DNA of 35,402 bases from Holosporales bacterium (GCA_031289695.1 JAITPA010000015.1:1-35402); one strand, 5' to 3'; counted from the first letter of the stretch, positions 8,574 to 17,130 are shown. The notes: generated from the letters alone by a model not told the origin. A program made the numbers and translations.

Positions 8574-9662
8574 GTGATGTTTTTCGATATAGGTTTTAGA
8601 TATATTTTTAAAAAGCTTTTGGTTTCACTTTTGATGGTTTCGCCGATCATTATAATAATGGTGTGGATTACAATCTCCATAAAATACGTTGGGCTTATAG
8701 TGTCCGACAATATCTCATTCGCGACGTTTTTCAAATTGATAGTGTTTACTCTGCCTGGAATAACAGGAATAATTCTTCCAATTTGCGCTCTGGTATCATC
8801 GATCGTAGCCGTCAATAAAATGCGACAAGACAAAGAGTTGACGGTCTTTATGACTTCTGGCAAAAGCTCCTTTTCTATTTTTTTGCCGATTCTTGTTTTT
8901 TCGATGTTTATCGTTGGAACGGTTATGTGCCTTCAGATGTCTATTTCTCCGAGTGCTTATAAACATTTTGAAGATATTCAAGAGAATGTGAAAAGCCAAA
9001 TTTCCATGTCTATTATAAAACCAGGAATCTTCAACGCCTTCGGAAATTCTATTATTTATATAGGCGGTAAAACGTCAACAAAACTTGAGAATGTATTTAT
9101 CTCATATATTCCAGTTAACAAAAAATCAACCACGAATATTATCACGGCGAAAAGCGGGACATACGAGAAGGAAGGCGATAAATATTTCATCATTTTAAAA
9201 AATGGGTACCGACAGGAATTAAATAATAACAATTTCGTTATTTCAACATTAAAGTTTGAGCATTTTTCATATGACGTAACGCCGTTCTTTAACAGATATT
9301 ATTCTAGATCGAAAAGTCCAGTAGGTAAAACTCAAAAAGAACTACTTAACGTAATTAAAAAAACTGATAACATCGAAATAAAGAGAAATTACACTACTGA
9401 ATATCATGCAAGATTTATTACGCCATTTATTACAATAATAAACGCATTTATTATCGCCATTTTCTTGATTGTGCCTCGAGAAAAATACAAAGGTAGATTT
9501 GATGCAATAAAAAGTTTTTCTCTCGGTATTGTTAATCAAATCTTCATAACAACTCTCGTTAACGTATCAACGAAAAGTGATCGATTTGTAATATTCAATT
9601 ATATTATAGTCTTTGCATTAATTTTAGGATTCAGCATTATTTTTGGACGTAGAAGAATATGA
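8574..9662 (+). CDS. lptF: LPS export ABC transporter permease LptF
   Basis: This is a YjgP/YjgQ family permease. The 362-aa product has three N-terminal membrane helices (about 14-40, 55-80 and 98-120) and a periplasmic beta-jellyroll-like region (about 125-265). Three C-terminal helices follow (about 280-300, 310-330 and 335-355). LptF pairs with LptG and the ATPase LptB to extract LPS from the inner membrane. FTLPGITGIILPICALVS and the NKMRQDKELTVFMTSG segment fit the family's coupling region. The start is the GTG at 8574 or the ATG at 8577, directly after the rpiB stop. The lptG gene overlaps its end by 4 bp. Confidence 0.93.
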   Translation: MMFFDIGFRYIFKKLLVSLLMVSPIIIIMVWITISIKYVGLIVSDNISFATFFKLIVFTLPGITGIILPICALVSSIVAVNKMRQDKELTVFMTSGKSSFSIFLPILVFSMFIVGTVMCLQMSISPSAYKHFEDIQENVKSQISMSIIKPGIFNAFGNSIIYIGGKTSTKLENVFISYIPVNKKSTTNIITAKSGTYEKEGDKYFIILKNGYRQELNNNNFVISTLKFEHFSYDVTPFFNRYYSRSKSPVGKTQKELLNVIKKTDNIEIKRNYTTEYHARFITPFITIINAFIIAIFLIVPREKYKGRFDAIKSFSLGIVNQIFITTLVNVSTKSDRFVIFNYIIVFALILGFSIIFGRRRI

Positions 9663-10777
9663 TGAGCATCATATTTCGATACATAACAAAGTCTTTCATG
9701 AAAAATTTTCTGATAATTATTTCGTGTTTCTTTTTTGTTATTGCTATACTGGAATCAATGGAAGTTATTAGAAGATATTTCTCAAATAGTATCAATATAA
9801 ATTATTTGGATATTATAAAGCTAACATGCTGCCATACAATAGTAAACATATTTTCGTTTTTCCCATTCATTATTTTTCTATCGTCTATTGTGTTTTTTGC
9901 TGTAATGCACAACAAATTGGAACTAACAGCAATGAAAGTTATGGGCATATCTACTTTTAATATAGCAAAGGCCCTCCTTGCCTCAACAATCGTTTTAGGT
10001 TTGTCTTACATCACAATTTTAGATGGTCTTTCAGCCATTTCTGTCGACAAAATTTTTAAGCTCGATACTATGATTCGAAGTAAATCAAGAGGTACAGATA
10101 ATAGCCTTACTATCACAAATAAGGGAATCTGGTTCCGTGATACTTACGACTCAAGTTCATACATAATCCACGCGAGGCATTTAGATATCAAGGATAAATC
10201 GCTGTTTAATATCAGAGTCTTCGAGTTTGGGGATAACGGCGAACTGAAATCTACAATATATTCAGAAAAGGCCTCTATATCAGATGGCTACTGGAAATTG
10301 GATAACGCGAAAGTAGTAGACATTGAAAACAACGAGGTAAAGCCGAAATTAATTCAATTGCAAACAAAGTTACGATTCTCAGATATAAACAAGATGGTAG
10401 CGCAACCTGGCAGTATCTCTTTTTGGAGTATGAAAAAGTATATATCGATGCTAGAGAAAGTTGGTCTTTCTAGTATAAAGTATGTTTCACGTTTGTTCAT
10501 AACAATCTCGTCTATTCTTCAAATGATTTCTTTTGTTATATTGGCAACGGCGGTGTGTATTAGTTATAATGCCAGGGATTCAAAGAAGTATATATACAAA
10601 GTTTCCGCCCTTCTATCATCAGCTTTTCCGATATATTTCTTAAACAACATCTTCGTGGCATTTGGCGAAAATGGAAATATTTCAATCAAAGTTGCTTCAT
10701 TTCTTATTCCAATAGTGACTGCATTCGCAGGAATTCTTTTGTCCATAAGAGGCAGTATTTTAGGTTTAAATAGATAA
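9659..10777 (+). CDS. lptG: LPS export ABC transporter permease LptG
   Basis: This is the second YjgP/YjgQ family permease, 372 aa, with the same layout as LptF: N-terminal helices at about 15-33, 55-85 and 95-120, a periplasmic beta-rich domain (about 130-260), and C-terminal helices at about 285-365. The coupling segment NKLELTAMKVMGIS corresponds to NKMRQDKELTVFMTSG in LptF. It overlaps lptF by ATGA, so the two are translationally coupled partners. Retention of both implies that the organism makes LPS or a related glycolipid. No lptA, lptB or lptC lies in the window. Confidence 0.93.
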   Translation: MMSIIFRYITKSFMKNFLIIISCFFFVIAILESMEVIRRYFSNSININYLDIIKLTCCHTIVNIFSFFPFIIFLSSIVFFAVMHNKLELTAMKVMGISTFNIAKALLASTIVLGLSYITILDGLSAISVDKIFKLDTMIRSKSRGTDNSLTITNKGIWFRDTYDSSSYIIHARHLDIKDKSLFNIRVFEFGDNGELKSTIYSEKASISDGYWKLDNAKVVDIENNEVKPKLIQLQTKLRFSDINKMVAQPGSISFWSMKKYISMLEKVGLSSIKYVSRLFITISSILQMISFVILATAVCISYNARDSKKYIYKVSALLSSAFPIYFLNNIFVAFGENGNISIKVASFLIPIVTAFAGILLSIRGSILGLNR

Positions 10778-10805
10778 GTCCAATCAGGAGATGCCAGATT
10801 TCCTA

Positions 10806-10830
10806 TTGACTATCGACTTGATAGATGATA
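10806..10830 (+). promoter_or_regulatory. Possible promoter of rpsT
   Basis: TTGACT at 10806-10811 is followed after about 15 bp by GATAAC, in the 80-bp gap between lptG and rpsT. The -10 match and spacing are imperfect, so this is only a candidate. Confidence 0.3.
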
Positions 10831-10874
10831 ACTTCTAGTGTGTTGTTGATAGTTATTTGGTAGAGGGTTGCTCT

Positions 10875-11141
10875 ATGGCCTCACATGAATCGGCAAAGAA
10901 AAGCGTAAGAAAGGCAACTAGGCAGAGACTGGTTAATCAAAGCAGGATTGGTAGAATTAGAACTTTTATCAAGAAGCTGGAGAAATTAATATTGAATAAT
11001 TCCGCGGCTGATGTTTTGTCTTCGGCCTTCTCGAGTGTACAAAAAGAAGTGATGAAGGGAGTAACTAAGGGGGTTTTGCATAAGAACTCAGCAGCGAGAA
11101 AAATGTCAAGGCTGTCAAAAAAAATGAAAGATAGAAAGTAG
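10875..11141 (+). CDS. rpsT: 30S ribosomal protein S20
   Basis: The 88-aa basic protein begins MASHESAKKSVRKATRQRLVNQS and has the S20 pattern of long basic helices, ending HKNSAARKMSRLSKKMK. S20 binds 16S rRNA early in 30S assembly. The frame can be read from a TTG at 10857, but the ATG at 10875 gives the family start and has a good Shine-Dalgarno (AGAGGG, 7-8 bp away). In many Alphaproteobacteria rpsT lies beside dnaA; here no dnaA follows. Confidence 0.96.
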   Translation: MASHESAKKSVRKATRQRLVNQSRIGRIRTFIKKLEKLILNNSAADVLSSAFSSVQKEVMKGVTKGVLHKNSAARKMSRLSKKMKDRK

Positions 11142-11152
11142 TTTGACTTTCT
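11133..11152 (+). terminator. Weak terminator-like hairpin after rpsT
   Basis: AGAAAGT and ACTTTCT can pair across a 6-base loop, overlapping the rpsT stop. The following tract (CTTCCTC...) is pyrimidine-rich but not a true T-run, so confidence is low. Confidence 0.3.
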
Positions 11153-11349
11153 CTTCCTCGCTGTTTCTGCTTATTTTCGAACAATTAGTCTTGTTGTTGT
11201 GCTGCTGCGTTGGGAGGCGATTTGCTTAGTATAGAGCAGGTGCTGTGCAGGCAGTTGGATTTCAGAGGGTACAAACTCAAAAGAAAACAGGAAGCAGCGG
11301 ACAAAAATATTTCAATTCTCGTCTTGCTGCTTAATTCATAGGGATTGTC

Positions 11350-12162
11350 TTAGAATATCCGTCCAACGCTGAGGCGGATTGATTGCTCGTACAACTTGGT
11401 TCCACCCAGGCTAACGTCATTGGCTCCACTAGATTTTATTGTTATTGGTAGTTGGAATCTATATGCCAGCCGTCCGAAGACTCCCACCTGGGATTTAAGT
11501 CCGAGGCCAAACTCGAAGATCCCGGTTGTTCTGCATTTCTTGCCCTTGAATGTATTGGATGTACGATCTGTAAGCGCTGTTCGCATTTTGGTGTTATTAT
11601 CTTCAGGGGCCGTCCATGAAATCCTACTCTCTGTTGCGAAGGAGCCATACAGTATCCCAATGCCAGCATATGTGTTGACACTGTCAGAGATATTATATCC
11701 GATTTTCGGTAGTAGTGTAATGTACCATTTCGTTTTTACGTTCGTTGTTGTATGTATTGGCAAATCCGCTGCGTCCTTCGCCGTGCCGTCGCCTGCCGTG
11801 CCGGCGGTGTCCGCTGCTACCGCTACTAGATGTACTGAGTGCTCTGAATGCTTCTTCATGTTGCCTAACACCGTTCCGAATTCCAACGCTAGTCCGTACG
11901 TCACGCTTTCGCATTGGCCCCCCAACTCGAAACAGCTGCCAAGATGGAATCTCGTTTTCTTGTGAACCAGTGGTTTGATTCTTTGATCTTCCGCTGTAAC
12001 GAGCAGGTCAGTGGCATTCTCCCATCCATAGCTGTACGTCCCTTTCTTGATTCGCGTGAATGATGGTCCACCGAATAGGCTGATGCCTACGTCTGGTCTC
12101 GCATACGCCGATGCGGTGATTAGTGTCGCTGCCATCACAGCAGTAATAGCTATTTTGTTCAT
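11350..12162 (-). CDS. Secreted outer-membrane beta-barrel protein (family with 26184-27035 and 27227-28015)
   Basis: The 270-aa product starts MNKIAITAVMAATLITASAYA, a clear signal peptide, and ends in IRLSVGRIF. The terminal Phe after alternating hydrophobic residues is the usual signal for BAM-mediated insertion. Alternating polar/hydrophobic strands fill the body. It is a paralogue of the two barrel proteins at 26184 and 27227: all three share a first strand rich in G with FT/F.K..KG, a [K/T]W strand in the middle and an aromatic [VLY]-R strand near the end (YRFQLPI here, YRWNLPT and VRYHIRTK in the others). The loop around 125-150 is Ala/Thr/Gly-rich and low complexity. The frame is open for 11 residues upstream, but 12162 gives the signal peptide and has AAGGA before it. 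Exact function (porin or surface antigen) is unknown. Confidence 0.85.
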   Translation of the reverse strand: MNKIAITAVMAATLITASAYARPDVGISLFGGPSFTRIKKGTYSYGWENATDLLVTAEDQRIKPLVHKKTRFHLGSCFELGGQCESVTYGLALEFGTVLGNMKKHSEHSVHLVAVAADTAGTAGDGTAKDAADLPIHTTTNVKTKWYITLLPKIGYNISDSVNTYAGIGILYGSFATESRISWTAPEDNNTKMRTALTDRTSNTFKGKKCRTTGIFEFGLGLKSQVGVFGRLAYRFQLPITIKSSGANDVSLGGTKLYEQSIRLSVGRIF

Positions 12163-12223
12163 GTTAGTCCTTGATTCCCAAAGCTCCCCTAACATAATTC
12201 TATGACGTTATAGATGCGAATTT

Positions 12224-12266
12224 AAAAATAAAAAACACATCTTGCTTGTTATTTTTACAATGTGTT
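12224..12266 (-). terminator. Terminator after the Lrp/AsnC gene
   Basis: On the minus strand AACACAT (12266-12260) pairs with ATGTGTT (12240-12234), and an inner TTGT/ACAA pairing narrows the loop. A TTTTATTTTT-type tract follows. The hairpin separates the Lrp-type gene from the barrel-protein gene downstream on the same strand. Confidence 0.5.
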
Positions 12267-12291
12267 GCTTTTAAAACACACAGTTACACAT

Positions 12292-12753
12292 CTAGATTGG
12301 CCATCCATGTTTGTTTTTATGTTCCCTAGCAATTATAAATGATTTAATTTCAACAATTATATTGCTGCTTTGTAGATACAAGTTGAGAGTCCTTTCGTAT
12401 TCTGACAAACTTTTAGCTACTATTTCTAAAATAAAGAATTCACTTCCAGCTGTAGAGAGGCATTTTACAACATTTTCCACTGCAGTTATTGAATCAATAA
12501 ATGCATCAACGTCTTCAGAAGCTTGTGAGGAGACCGACACTACGCACAATGCCTTAACGGTGTATCCTAAACATTCCATATCAACACTGGCGTGATATCC
12601 AGTAATTATCCCCTTTTGTTCCATAAATCTCAAGCGCCGAAGGCAGGGAGGGGCTGAAATTCCAACCTTACTGGCAAGATTCACATTTTTCATTCTTCCA
12701 TTTTGTTGCAGATTTCGCAATATCACCTTATCTATCTTATCCAATTTCATCAT
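12292..12753 (-). CDS. Lrp/AsnC family transcriptional regulator
   Basis: The 153-aa protein starts MMKLDKIDKVILRNLQQNGR, the canonical LDxxDxxIL start of the AsnC-type winged helix-turn-helix (residues 4-55, recognition helix around GISAPPCLRRLRFMEQKGII). A RAM/AsnC effector-binding domain follows (about 65-145). Such regulators respond to amino acids and act as dimers or octamers. The frame extends to a TTG at 12765; the ATG at 12753 is preferred. It lies directly upstream of, and codirectional with, the barrel-protein gene at 11350-12162, from which it is separated by a probable terminator. Control of that gene is possible but unproven. Confidence 0.93.
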   Translation of the reverse strand: MMKLDKIDKVILRNLQQNGRMKNVNLASKVGISAPPCLRRLRFMEQKGIITGYHASVDMECLGYTVKALCVVSVSSQASEDVDAFIDSITAVENVVKCLSTAGSEFFILEIVAKSLSEYERTLNLYLQSSNIIVEIKSFIIAREHKNKHGWPI

Positions 12754-12898
12754 TTTTCCGTACAAAAGTACAATACCGAGGATAGGATATTTGTTGTGTC
12801 CTTAAGATTTGAAGAAGAAATATTTGCTAATTTTCATCTATGAGTTGATAAAAAAATACCCAATTCAGAAGAATATTTTTATAAATCAAAGGGACAGA

Positions 12899-12974
<76 letters not shown>

Positions 12975-12989
12975 CTCTACCACAAAAAT

Positions 12990-13018
12990 AATATAATACC
13001 AATTTCTCGCATAATCAA
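12990..13018 (-). promoter_or_regulatory. Promoter of tRNA-Ala
   Basis: On the minus strand TTGATT (13018-13013) and TATATT (12995-12990) are 17 bp apart. The predicted start is about 12983, just before the tRNA 5' end at 12974. Confidence 0.55.
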
Positions 13019-13073
13019 GCTGATTTACACATTCGTAGAAACTCACTTGATGTACTAAAACTTGAAACAAGTG

Positions 13074-14177
13074 TTATGAAAGATATTCACTCAAAACGCC
13101 AACTGTCTTCGGATTTTTAAGCAATTTCTCGATAAGTTCTGGATTAACTTCTCTGATCTTTTTTGCCATATCATTCTGACTATCCAATACTCGCTTGAAC
13201 AACTCCATCCTACTTTCAACTAATCCGACAATATCCCAAGTGGTCGAATTTAATTTTGGATCCTGTAATTCTTCCAGTAATAACTGATATGTTTCTTCCT
13301 GCTCGTTTTCCCATAATTGCCGATTCACGAGGATCTTAGCAAATCTCTGAGATGATGCGTTACCAGCTCCAAAAAAACATTCCAGTCTCTCAAAATCTTC
13401 AAATGTCATTCCCCTTCTTTTGAGCTCTTTTTGCAGATTTTCTTTCGGCTCTCCACGTATTTTAGTACCGGTGTGATCTAGGCGATGCACGAAGCACATA
13501 TGGACTATTTCGGTATACGCTTTTACTGGATCAAGTAACCACACATCTCTCGTTGTACTCTTCAACTCGATGGCGTGCGTGGGATTAGCTCTTGGGTTTT
13601 CAAGAAACAGAGAAAAATCAAAATTGGTAAATTCAACTGGGCGTAGACAAAAATTAGATGTAATGATTGCTCCGTCTGGTTGCTTTAATAATCTTTCTGC
13701 AAACTTCATTTTCTTTGATCTTGAGAATCTGTTGAAGATTTCTCCACAGCCTCCAGGTTCGCTGCACAATATGGCCCAATCGTCAAAAATACATCTACAA
13801 CTGTTTTCTAGCGTATTGATATATGGTGTAGTCGTAGTCACAAAGTGCATAAAGTCAGAAAACTTAGCTTTAAAAAATAATCTATCTGGAAGACCAAAGC
13901 ACGGTACCTCCTGTTCGCCGCTTGTTGGATCGATAAATATAGTACCTGCCCCAAACTCTGCGAATTTCTCAGTGCCTTTGTCTCCAATGACCATCACTAT
14001 TCCATCCGGATGTTCGATAACAACTCGTTCCAGTTCTCGATAAAATCCGTGTACTTCCTGCTCGGTTGGCACATTTCGAACTCCAGTCATTTTTATCTCA
14101 CCGATATCGAGTAATGTTGCACCAAACGTAACGTTACTCATAAATATGGCAACACACGTATTTTTGACAATTTTCAT
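13074..14177 (-). CDS. Secreted protein of unknown function (367 aa)
   Basis: I do not recognise a family. The N-terminus MKIVKNTCVAIFMSNVTFGA is a probable signal peptide. The body is mixed alpha/beta, with several Cys residues (SCRC, GGCGEIF) that could form disulfides outside the cytoplasm. The last 100 residues are charged and helical, rich in Glu and Lys. The segment AYTEIVHMCFVH resembles the HExxH helix of zinc peptidases with the first His replaced by Thr; this is too weak for a functional call. The ATG at 14177 has a perfect Shine-Dalgarno (GGAGGTG, 6 bp away), so expression should be good. It may be an exported, host-facing protein given its context among other signal-peptide orphans, but that is inference. 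Confidence 0.8.
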   Translation of the reverse strand: MKIVKNTCVAIFMSNVTFGATLLDIGEIKMTGVRNVPTEQEVHGFYRELERVVIEHPDGIVMVIGDKGTEKFAEFGAGTIFIDPTSGEQEVPCFGLPDRLFFKAKFSDFMHFVTTTTPYINTLENSCRCIFDDWAILCSEPGGCGEIFNRFSRSKKMKFAERLLKQPDGAIITSNFCLRPVEFTNFDFSLFLENPRANPTHAIELKSTTRDVWLLDPVKAYTEIVHMCFVHRLDHTGTKIRGEPKENLQKELKRRGMTFEDFERLECFFGAGNASSQRFAKILVNRQLWENEQEETYQLLLEELQDPKLNSTTWDIVGLVESRMELFKRVLDSQNDMAKKIREVNPELIEKLLKNPKTVGVLSEYLS

Positions 14178-14413
14178 TAAGCACCTCCAGACTGCTCATC
14201 ATTTCGAGTCTTTTTTGATAGTATGCTTATAGTTCTAAAGAATCGTTAAATTCCGCCTTATTTTAATTGGCGGGGCTATCCTGTTGAGATTCGTAGAAAC
14301 ATCTAGTTTGATCTGGATTATAGGTGTGTAGATTTTTCCAAATAAATTTACGCTTTTTTTACTATTTTTGTCGGATGCTGTATGAGATGCGTCACCAGTG
14401 AAACAGAGTTTTT

Positions 14414-15520
14414 ATGCGAAATATCATTAGGCTTTTTGATGATGTTGGCCGCGAGGAATTTATTAGAGCAGTAGTTTTTGATAAATCTGTTTTGCTCTGT
14501 CATATAAGAGATAGTAAATCTATAAAAACTGTCAGCTTTGATTTTAACGATATTAATGATCTTTTTTCCTACTTAGCAGAGTATGAAATTATTCCGATCG
14601 AAGTTATTATTTCCAGCAAAACAATGTTCTGCAAATCGATTGTAGTAAACAAATTACGAGAAAGCGATGTTATTTCGCTAGCAACGAGTATGTTGAGCGA
14701 AAAGAAGGAAACAGTTAACATAGTGTGCTACGAAAAAAAATTATCATATCGAACAGGCGATATTGTTATTTGTGATATGAAAGTAGATACGACGGCTTCA
14801 TACCTAATACAGAAACTTTTGAAGGTAAAAAATTTGGTGTTATCAGCCTCATGCTGGCCTATCTGGATTGTATCAAGTTACTTCGATATGTATAACTCTG
14901 ATTTAAATAAATTTTCCGCTTCCTTATTCGTGATTGAATATGACGATTCATGGGAAATGGTTGTGTTTTATTGTGGATGTTATACGTGTTACAGACGTGG
15001 AAATATTGAAAATTTTGATCGCAAAATAGAGATTGAAAACACGCTAATGCATATTAACAAAACATTAAAAATAGACCCAAATGATGTCGTTGTTTACTCT
15101 ATAGCTGAAAATACAATTTTGTGTTTTACTGCAAATTCACCAGTGGATATGCGATTCGTTTCCACTGAAGGGAAATTTGAAGTATCAAAATGTTCCAGGA
15201 TACTAGATCGCATTGTCAAATTTGGTGGTGGAACACTGTTTTTAACGATGTTTATCTGCACGATTACAGATGTGTTCAAAGTTTTCGAATATCAACGAAA
15301 AATCGAAAGTGCGAACAATACAATGAAATCTGTAGATACAAAAGTGCTTAATGAAGCAGCTTTGTGGAAAGATATTAACCAGAACAATGTTTCTAAGAAG
15401 ATAAACTTTAAGAAGGAATTGCGAAAGAATCACAATACTAAAAAAAATCTAAAAAAGGCAACGGTTAAGATTAATACAGATACTAATGAGGTGACTGTTA
15501 ATACAATACATGATGAATAA
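14414..15520 (+). CDS. Putative GspL/PilM-PilN-like bitopic protein of a type II secretion/type IV pilus platform
   Basis: The 368-aa product has a long cytoplasmic part (1-270) of repeated beta-rich segments, with no signal peptide. One membrane helix follows (about 271-290, GGGTLFLTMFICTITDVF), then a heptad-like segment (291-325) and a short, very basic tail (330-368). A large actin-like cytoplasmic domain, one helix and a coiled coil is the GspL layout, equivalent to PilM fused to PilN. The segment DKSVLLCHIRDSKSIK and the following SYLAEYEIIPIEVIISSK fit the first strands of such ATPase-fold domains. The next two genes overlap it and match the expected partners PilO/GspM and PilP/GspC. 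Sequence similarity alone is weak; the call rests on architecture plus gene order. Confidence 0.55.
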   Translation: MRNIIRLFDDVGREEFIRAVVFDKSVLLCHIRDSKSIKTVSFDFNDINDLFSYLAEYEIIPIEVIISSKTMFCKSIVVNKLRESDVISLATSMLSEKKETVNIVCYEKKLSYRTGDIVICDMKVDTTASYLIQKLLKVKNLVLSASCWPIWIVSSYFDMYNSDLNKFSASLFVIEYDDSWEMVVFYCGCYTCYRRGNIENFDRKIEIENTLMHINKTLKIDPNDVVVYSIAENTILCFTANSPVDMRFVSTEGKFEVSKCSRILDRIVKFGGGTLFLTMFICTITDVFKVFEYQRKIESANNTMKSVDTKVLNEAALWKDINQNNVSKKINFKKELRKNHNTKKNLKKATVKINTDTNEVTVNTIHDE

Positions 15521-16050
15521 TGGATTTTAAAAATCTAATCGACTGTGAAAAGATTCTATATTTTCTAAAAAAGCATTATTTGATCTTGAGTATCACTATG
15601 TTCTTTTGTATGACTGACTGCTTTGTTTGCTCATACAAAGATGACAAATTGGTAGAACTGGAAACCATACAGAATTATTTCGCAACTGTCGATGATCTTG
15701 TTCGATCTCCCGAAAAATTAAAATTCATTTCTGCTCACCTATTGCTTGAGGAAACGAATCAGAGTTTTGACGAATTTGTTACCAAAATTGGACAAGACAA
15801 TTTTGCTGAAATATTTTCTATAGAGAAGAAAGATGAAGTAATCATTGGGTCACTAAAAAAAACTAAAATAAAAATAACTGGTATCTTTTGGCATGAAGAT
15901 TTTATCTTCGAATTTTTAAATTCAATATATGATTTCAGACCTGGATTTTTAAAAATATCTCAGATTGACGTTGACAAGTTTGCGGATATTTCAATTGAAA
16001 AACCAGCAATGAAATTGGAGGCAATATGCGAAGTCTTTCAAAAACAATGA
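15520..16050 (+). CDS. Putative PilO/GspM-like inner-membrane protein
   Basis: The 176-aa product has a short cytoplasmic N-terminus, one membrane helix (about 19-38, HYLILSITMFFCMTDCFVCS), a helical segment (40-95) and an alpha/beta C-terminal domain (100-176). The small type II topology with a coiled coil and ferredoxin-like end is what PilO and GspM have. Its start shares one base with the stop of the preceding gene (TAATGG), so the two are translationally coupled. I find no diagnostic motif; the call depends on position between a GspL-like and a PilP/GspC-like gene. Confidence 0.5.
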   Translation: MDFKNLIDCEKILYFLKKHYLILSITMFFCMTDCFVCSYKDDKLVELETIQNYFATVDDLVRSPEKLKFISAHLLLEETNQSFDEFVTKIGQDNFAEIFSIEKKDEVIIGSLKKTKIKITGIFWHEDFIFEFLNSIYDFRPGFLKISQIDVDKFADISIEKPAMKLEAICEVFQKQ

Positions 16051-16367
16051 GGAAAACAATAATTTGTACGTTGTCTATTGTCACGGTTGCTTCCAGCGAC
16101 TGCTTGTTCATGGATAAAGAAGAATCTGAAAAAGTCCTGCAAGTCTTCAGGGACAAAAACAAAAGTGATACGAGGAAAAATAAAACTCATAAAGTCTCTG
16201 GGATATTTTTCGTAGAAGATGACAATTGGACTGTCTGGATTGACGGTGTTCCATATTCATCGATAGGTCAACAGAATGAATTCTCAATAGATGAAGTAAC
16301 AAGGGATAGTGTTTCGTTAACAATGTCAGACGGTAAAACTATCAGGCTATCTGTATCTTCTAATTAA
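16026..16367 (+). CDS. Putative PilP/GspC-type periplasmic HR-domain protein
   Basis: The 113-aa product has an N-terminal hydrophobic segment (7-24, probable signal peptide or anchor), a charged linker and a compact beta domain (52-113). That domain reads VSGIFFVEDDNWTVWIDG, then FSIDEVTRDSVSLTMSDGK and IRLSVSSN. The order 'new strand, W.V.I.G, then I..V..D.V.L..' is typical of the homology region of GspC/PilP and of GspB-like proteins, which link the inner-membrane platform to the secretin. The gene overlaps its upstream neighbour by 25 bp. The ATG at 16026 has GGAGG 4 bp away; a second ATG at 16047 overlaps the upstream stop as ATGA and is a possible start. No secretin gene follows in the window. 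Confidence 0.55.
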   Translation: MRSLSKTMRKTIICTLSIVTVASSDCLFMDKEESEKVLQVFRDKNKSDTRKNKTHKVSGIFFVEDDNWTVWIDGVPYSSIGQQNEFSIDEVTRDSVSLTMSDGKTIRLSVSSN

Positions 16368-16388
16368 ATTCGAGTTTTATTTATTATT

Positions 16389-16418
16389 TTGCTATTCACT
16401 ATTTATCTATGTTAGTAT
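16389..16418 (+). promoter_or_regulatory. Possible promoter of the 16462 gene
   Basis: TTGCTA (16389-16394) and TAGTAT (16413-16418) are 18 bp apart in the gap between the pilus-like cluster and the next gene. Matches are moderate. Confidence 0.35.
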
Positions 16419-16461
16419 TAATATAGATACATTAGGTGTATTTTGAAACAATGGAGGTAAA

Positions 16462-17103
16462 ATGAAAGTAATTCGATTATGTATAGTTGGGGTGTATTTG
16501 TCTCAGATGGCAATTTATGCATCGCTGACTGATCAGGAGCGACTGAAAGGGATCGAAGCAATGAACGGATTTAGAAGCTCGATGACTGAGAACCAGAACA
16601 AAAATGATTCACTTGTAACACCGGAGATTGAAGCGTTCTGTCAGGAGAAATTTGTATCTTCCTATTTGAAGATTCCACCCGAAAAGGTCCAGTCGTATCT
16701 GTTGCGTTCACTTGAGCAAGTAACGGATGATAGAATCACGGAGTTAGTATTTATGAAAATCAGGCTGAAGAGCATTGAGATGTACGCTGAGCAGTTGGAG
16801 TGGCTGCTCAAGAGCAAACCGGATTTGGGAATGATACGAATGTGTACGTCCTCGCTTATCAGCGCGTGCGACAGGGTCGACCATGTGGACTTTTTTGCAC
16901 CACCAGGAATGCTGGAATGGCTCTTAACACTGGCTAAAAATGACGCATTACCACCGTTAATGGTCGCTAGACTGTACATATACGCAGAGGCATCCGGGAG
17001 GACGGACATCTGTTATCCACTGCTGGATATGTTGTCTCCCGACGTGAAACTTGTAGACTATTATTGGCAGACCATCCGCAAAATGGTAATCTACGATTCA
17101 TAA
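16462..17103 (+). CDS. Secreted helical protein of unknown function (213 aa)
   Basis: No family recognised. The N-terminus MKVIRLCIVGVYLSQMAIYA is a signal peptide. The mature part looks almost entirely alpha-helical, with segments such as VTPEIEAFCQEKFVSSYL, ELVFMKIRLKSIEMYAEQLEW and PPGMLEWLLTLAKND that could form an alpha-solenoid of short helical pairs. The Shine-Dalgarno is excellent (GGAGG, 6 bp from ATG). It lies between the putative pilus/secretion platform genes and mnmA. It could be a periplasmic partner of the platform, but nothing in the sequence proves a link. Base composition is less AT-rich than in the preceding cluster. Confidence 0.75.
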   Translation: MKVIRLCIVGVYLSQMAIYASLTDQERLKGIEAMNGFRSSMTENQNKNDSLVTPEIEAFCQEKFVSSYLKIPPEKVQSYLLRSLEQVTDDRITELVFMKIRLKSIEMYAEQLEWLLKSKPDLGMIRMCTSSLISACDRVDHVDFFAPPGMLEWLLTLAKNDALPPLMVARLYIYAEASGRTDICYPLLDMLSPDVKLVDYYWQTIRKMVIYDS

Positions 17104-17130
17104 ATAGGAAACGACTATGGTAAAGAAAGA

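Noticed and set aside
11282-11313. GGAAGCAGC, resembling the core of SRP (4.5S) RNA
   Set aside because: The adjoining GTCAGGTCC half of the SRP motif is missing and the flanks do not form the long hairpin. The match is short and likely chance.
11210-11341. Short open frame of 43 codons (TTG start) in the rpsT/barrel-gene gap
   Set aside because: There is no credible Shine-Dalgarno, no family resemblance and an unusual Cys/Ala start region. It could be a gene remnant but cannot be supported as a gene.
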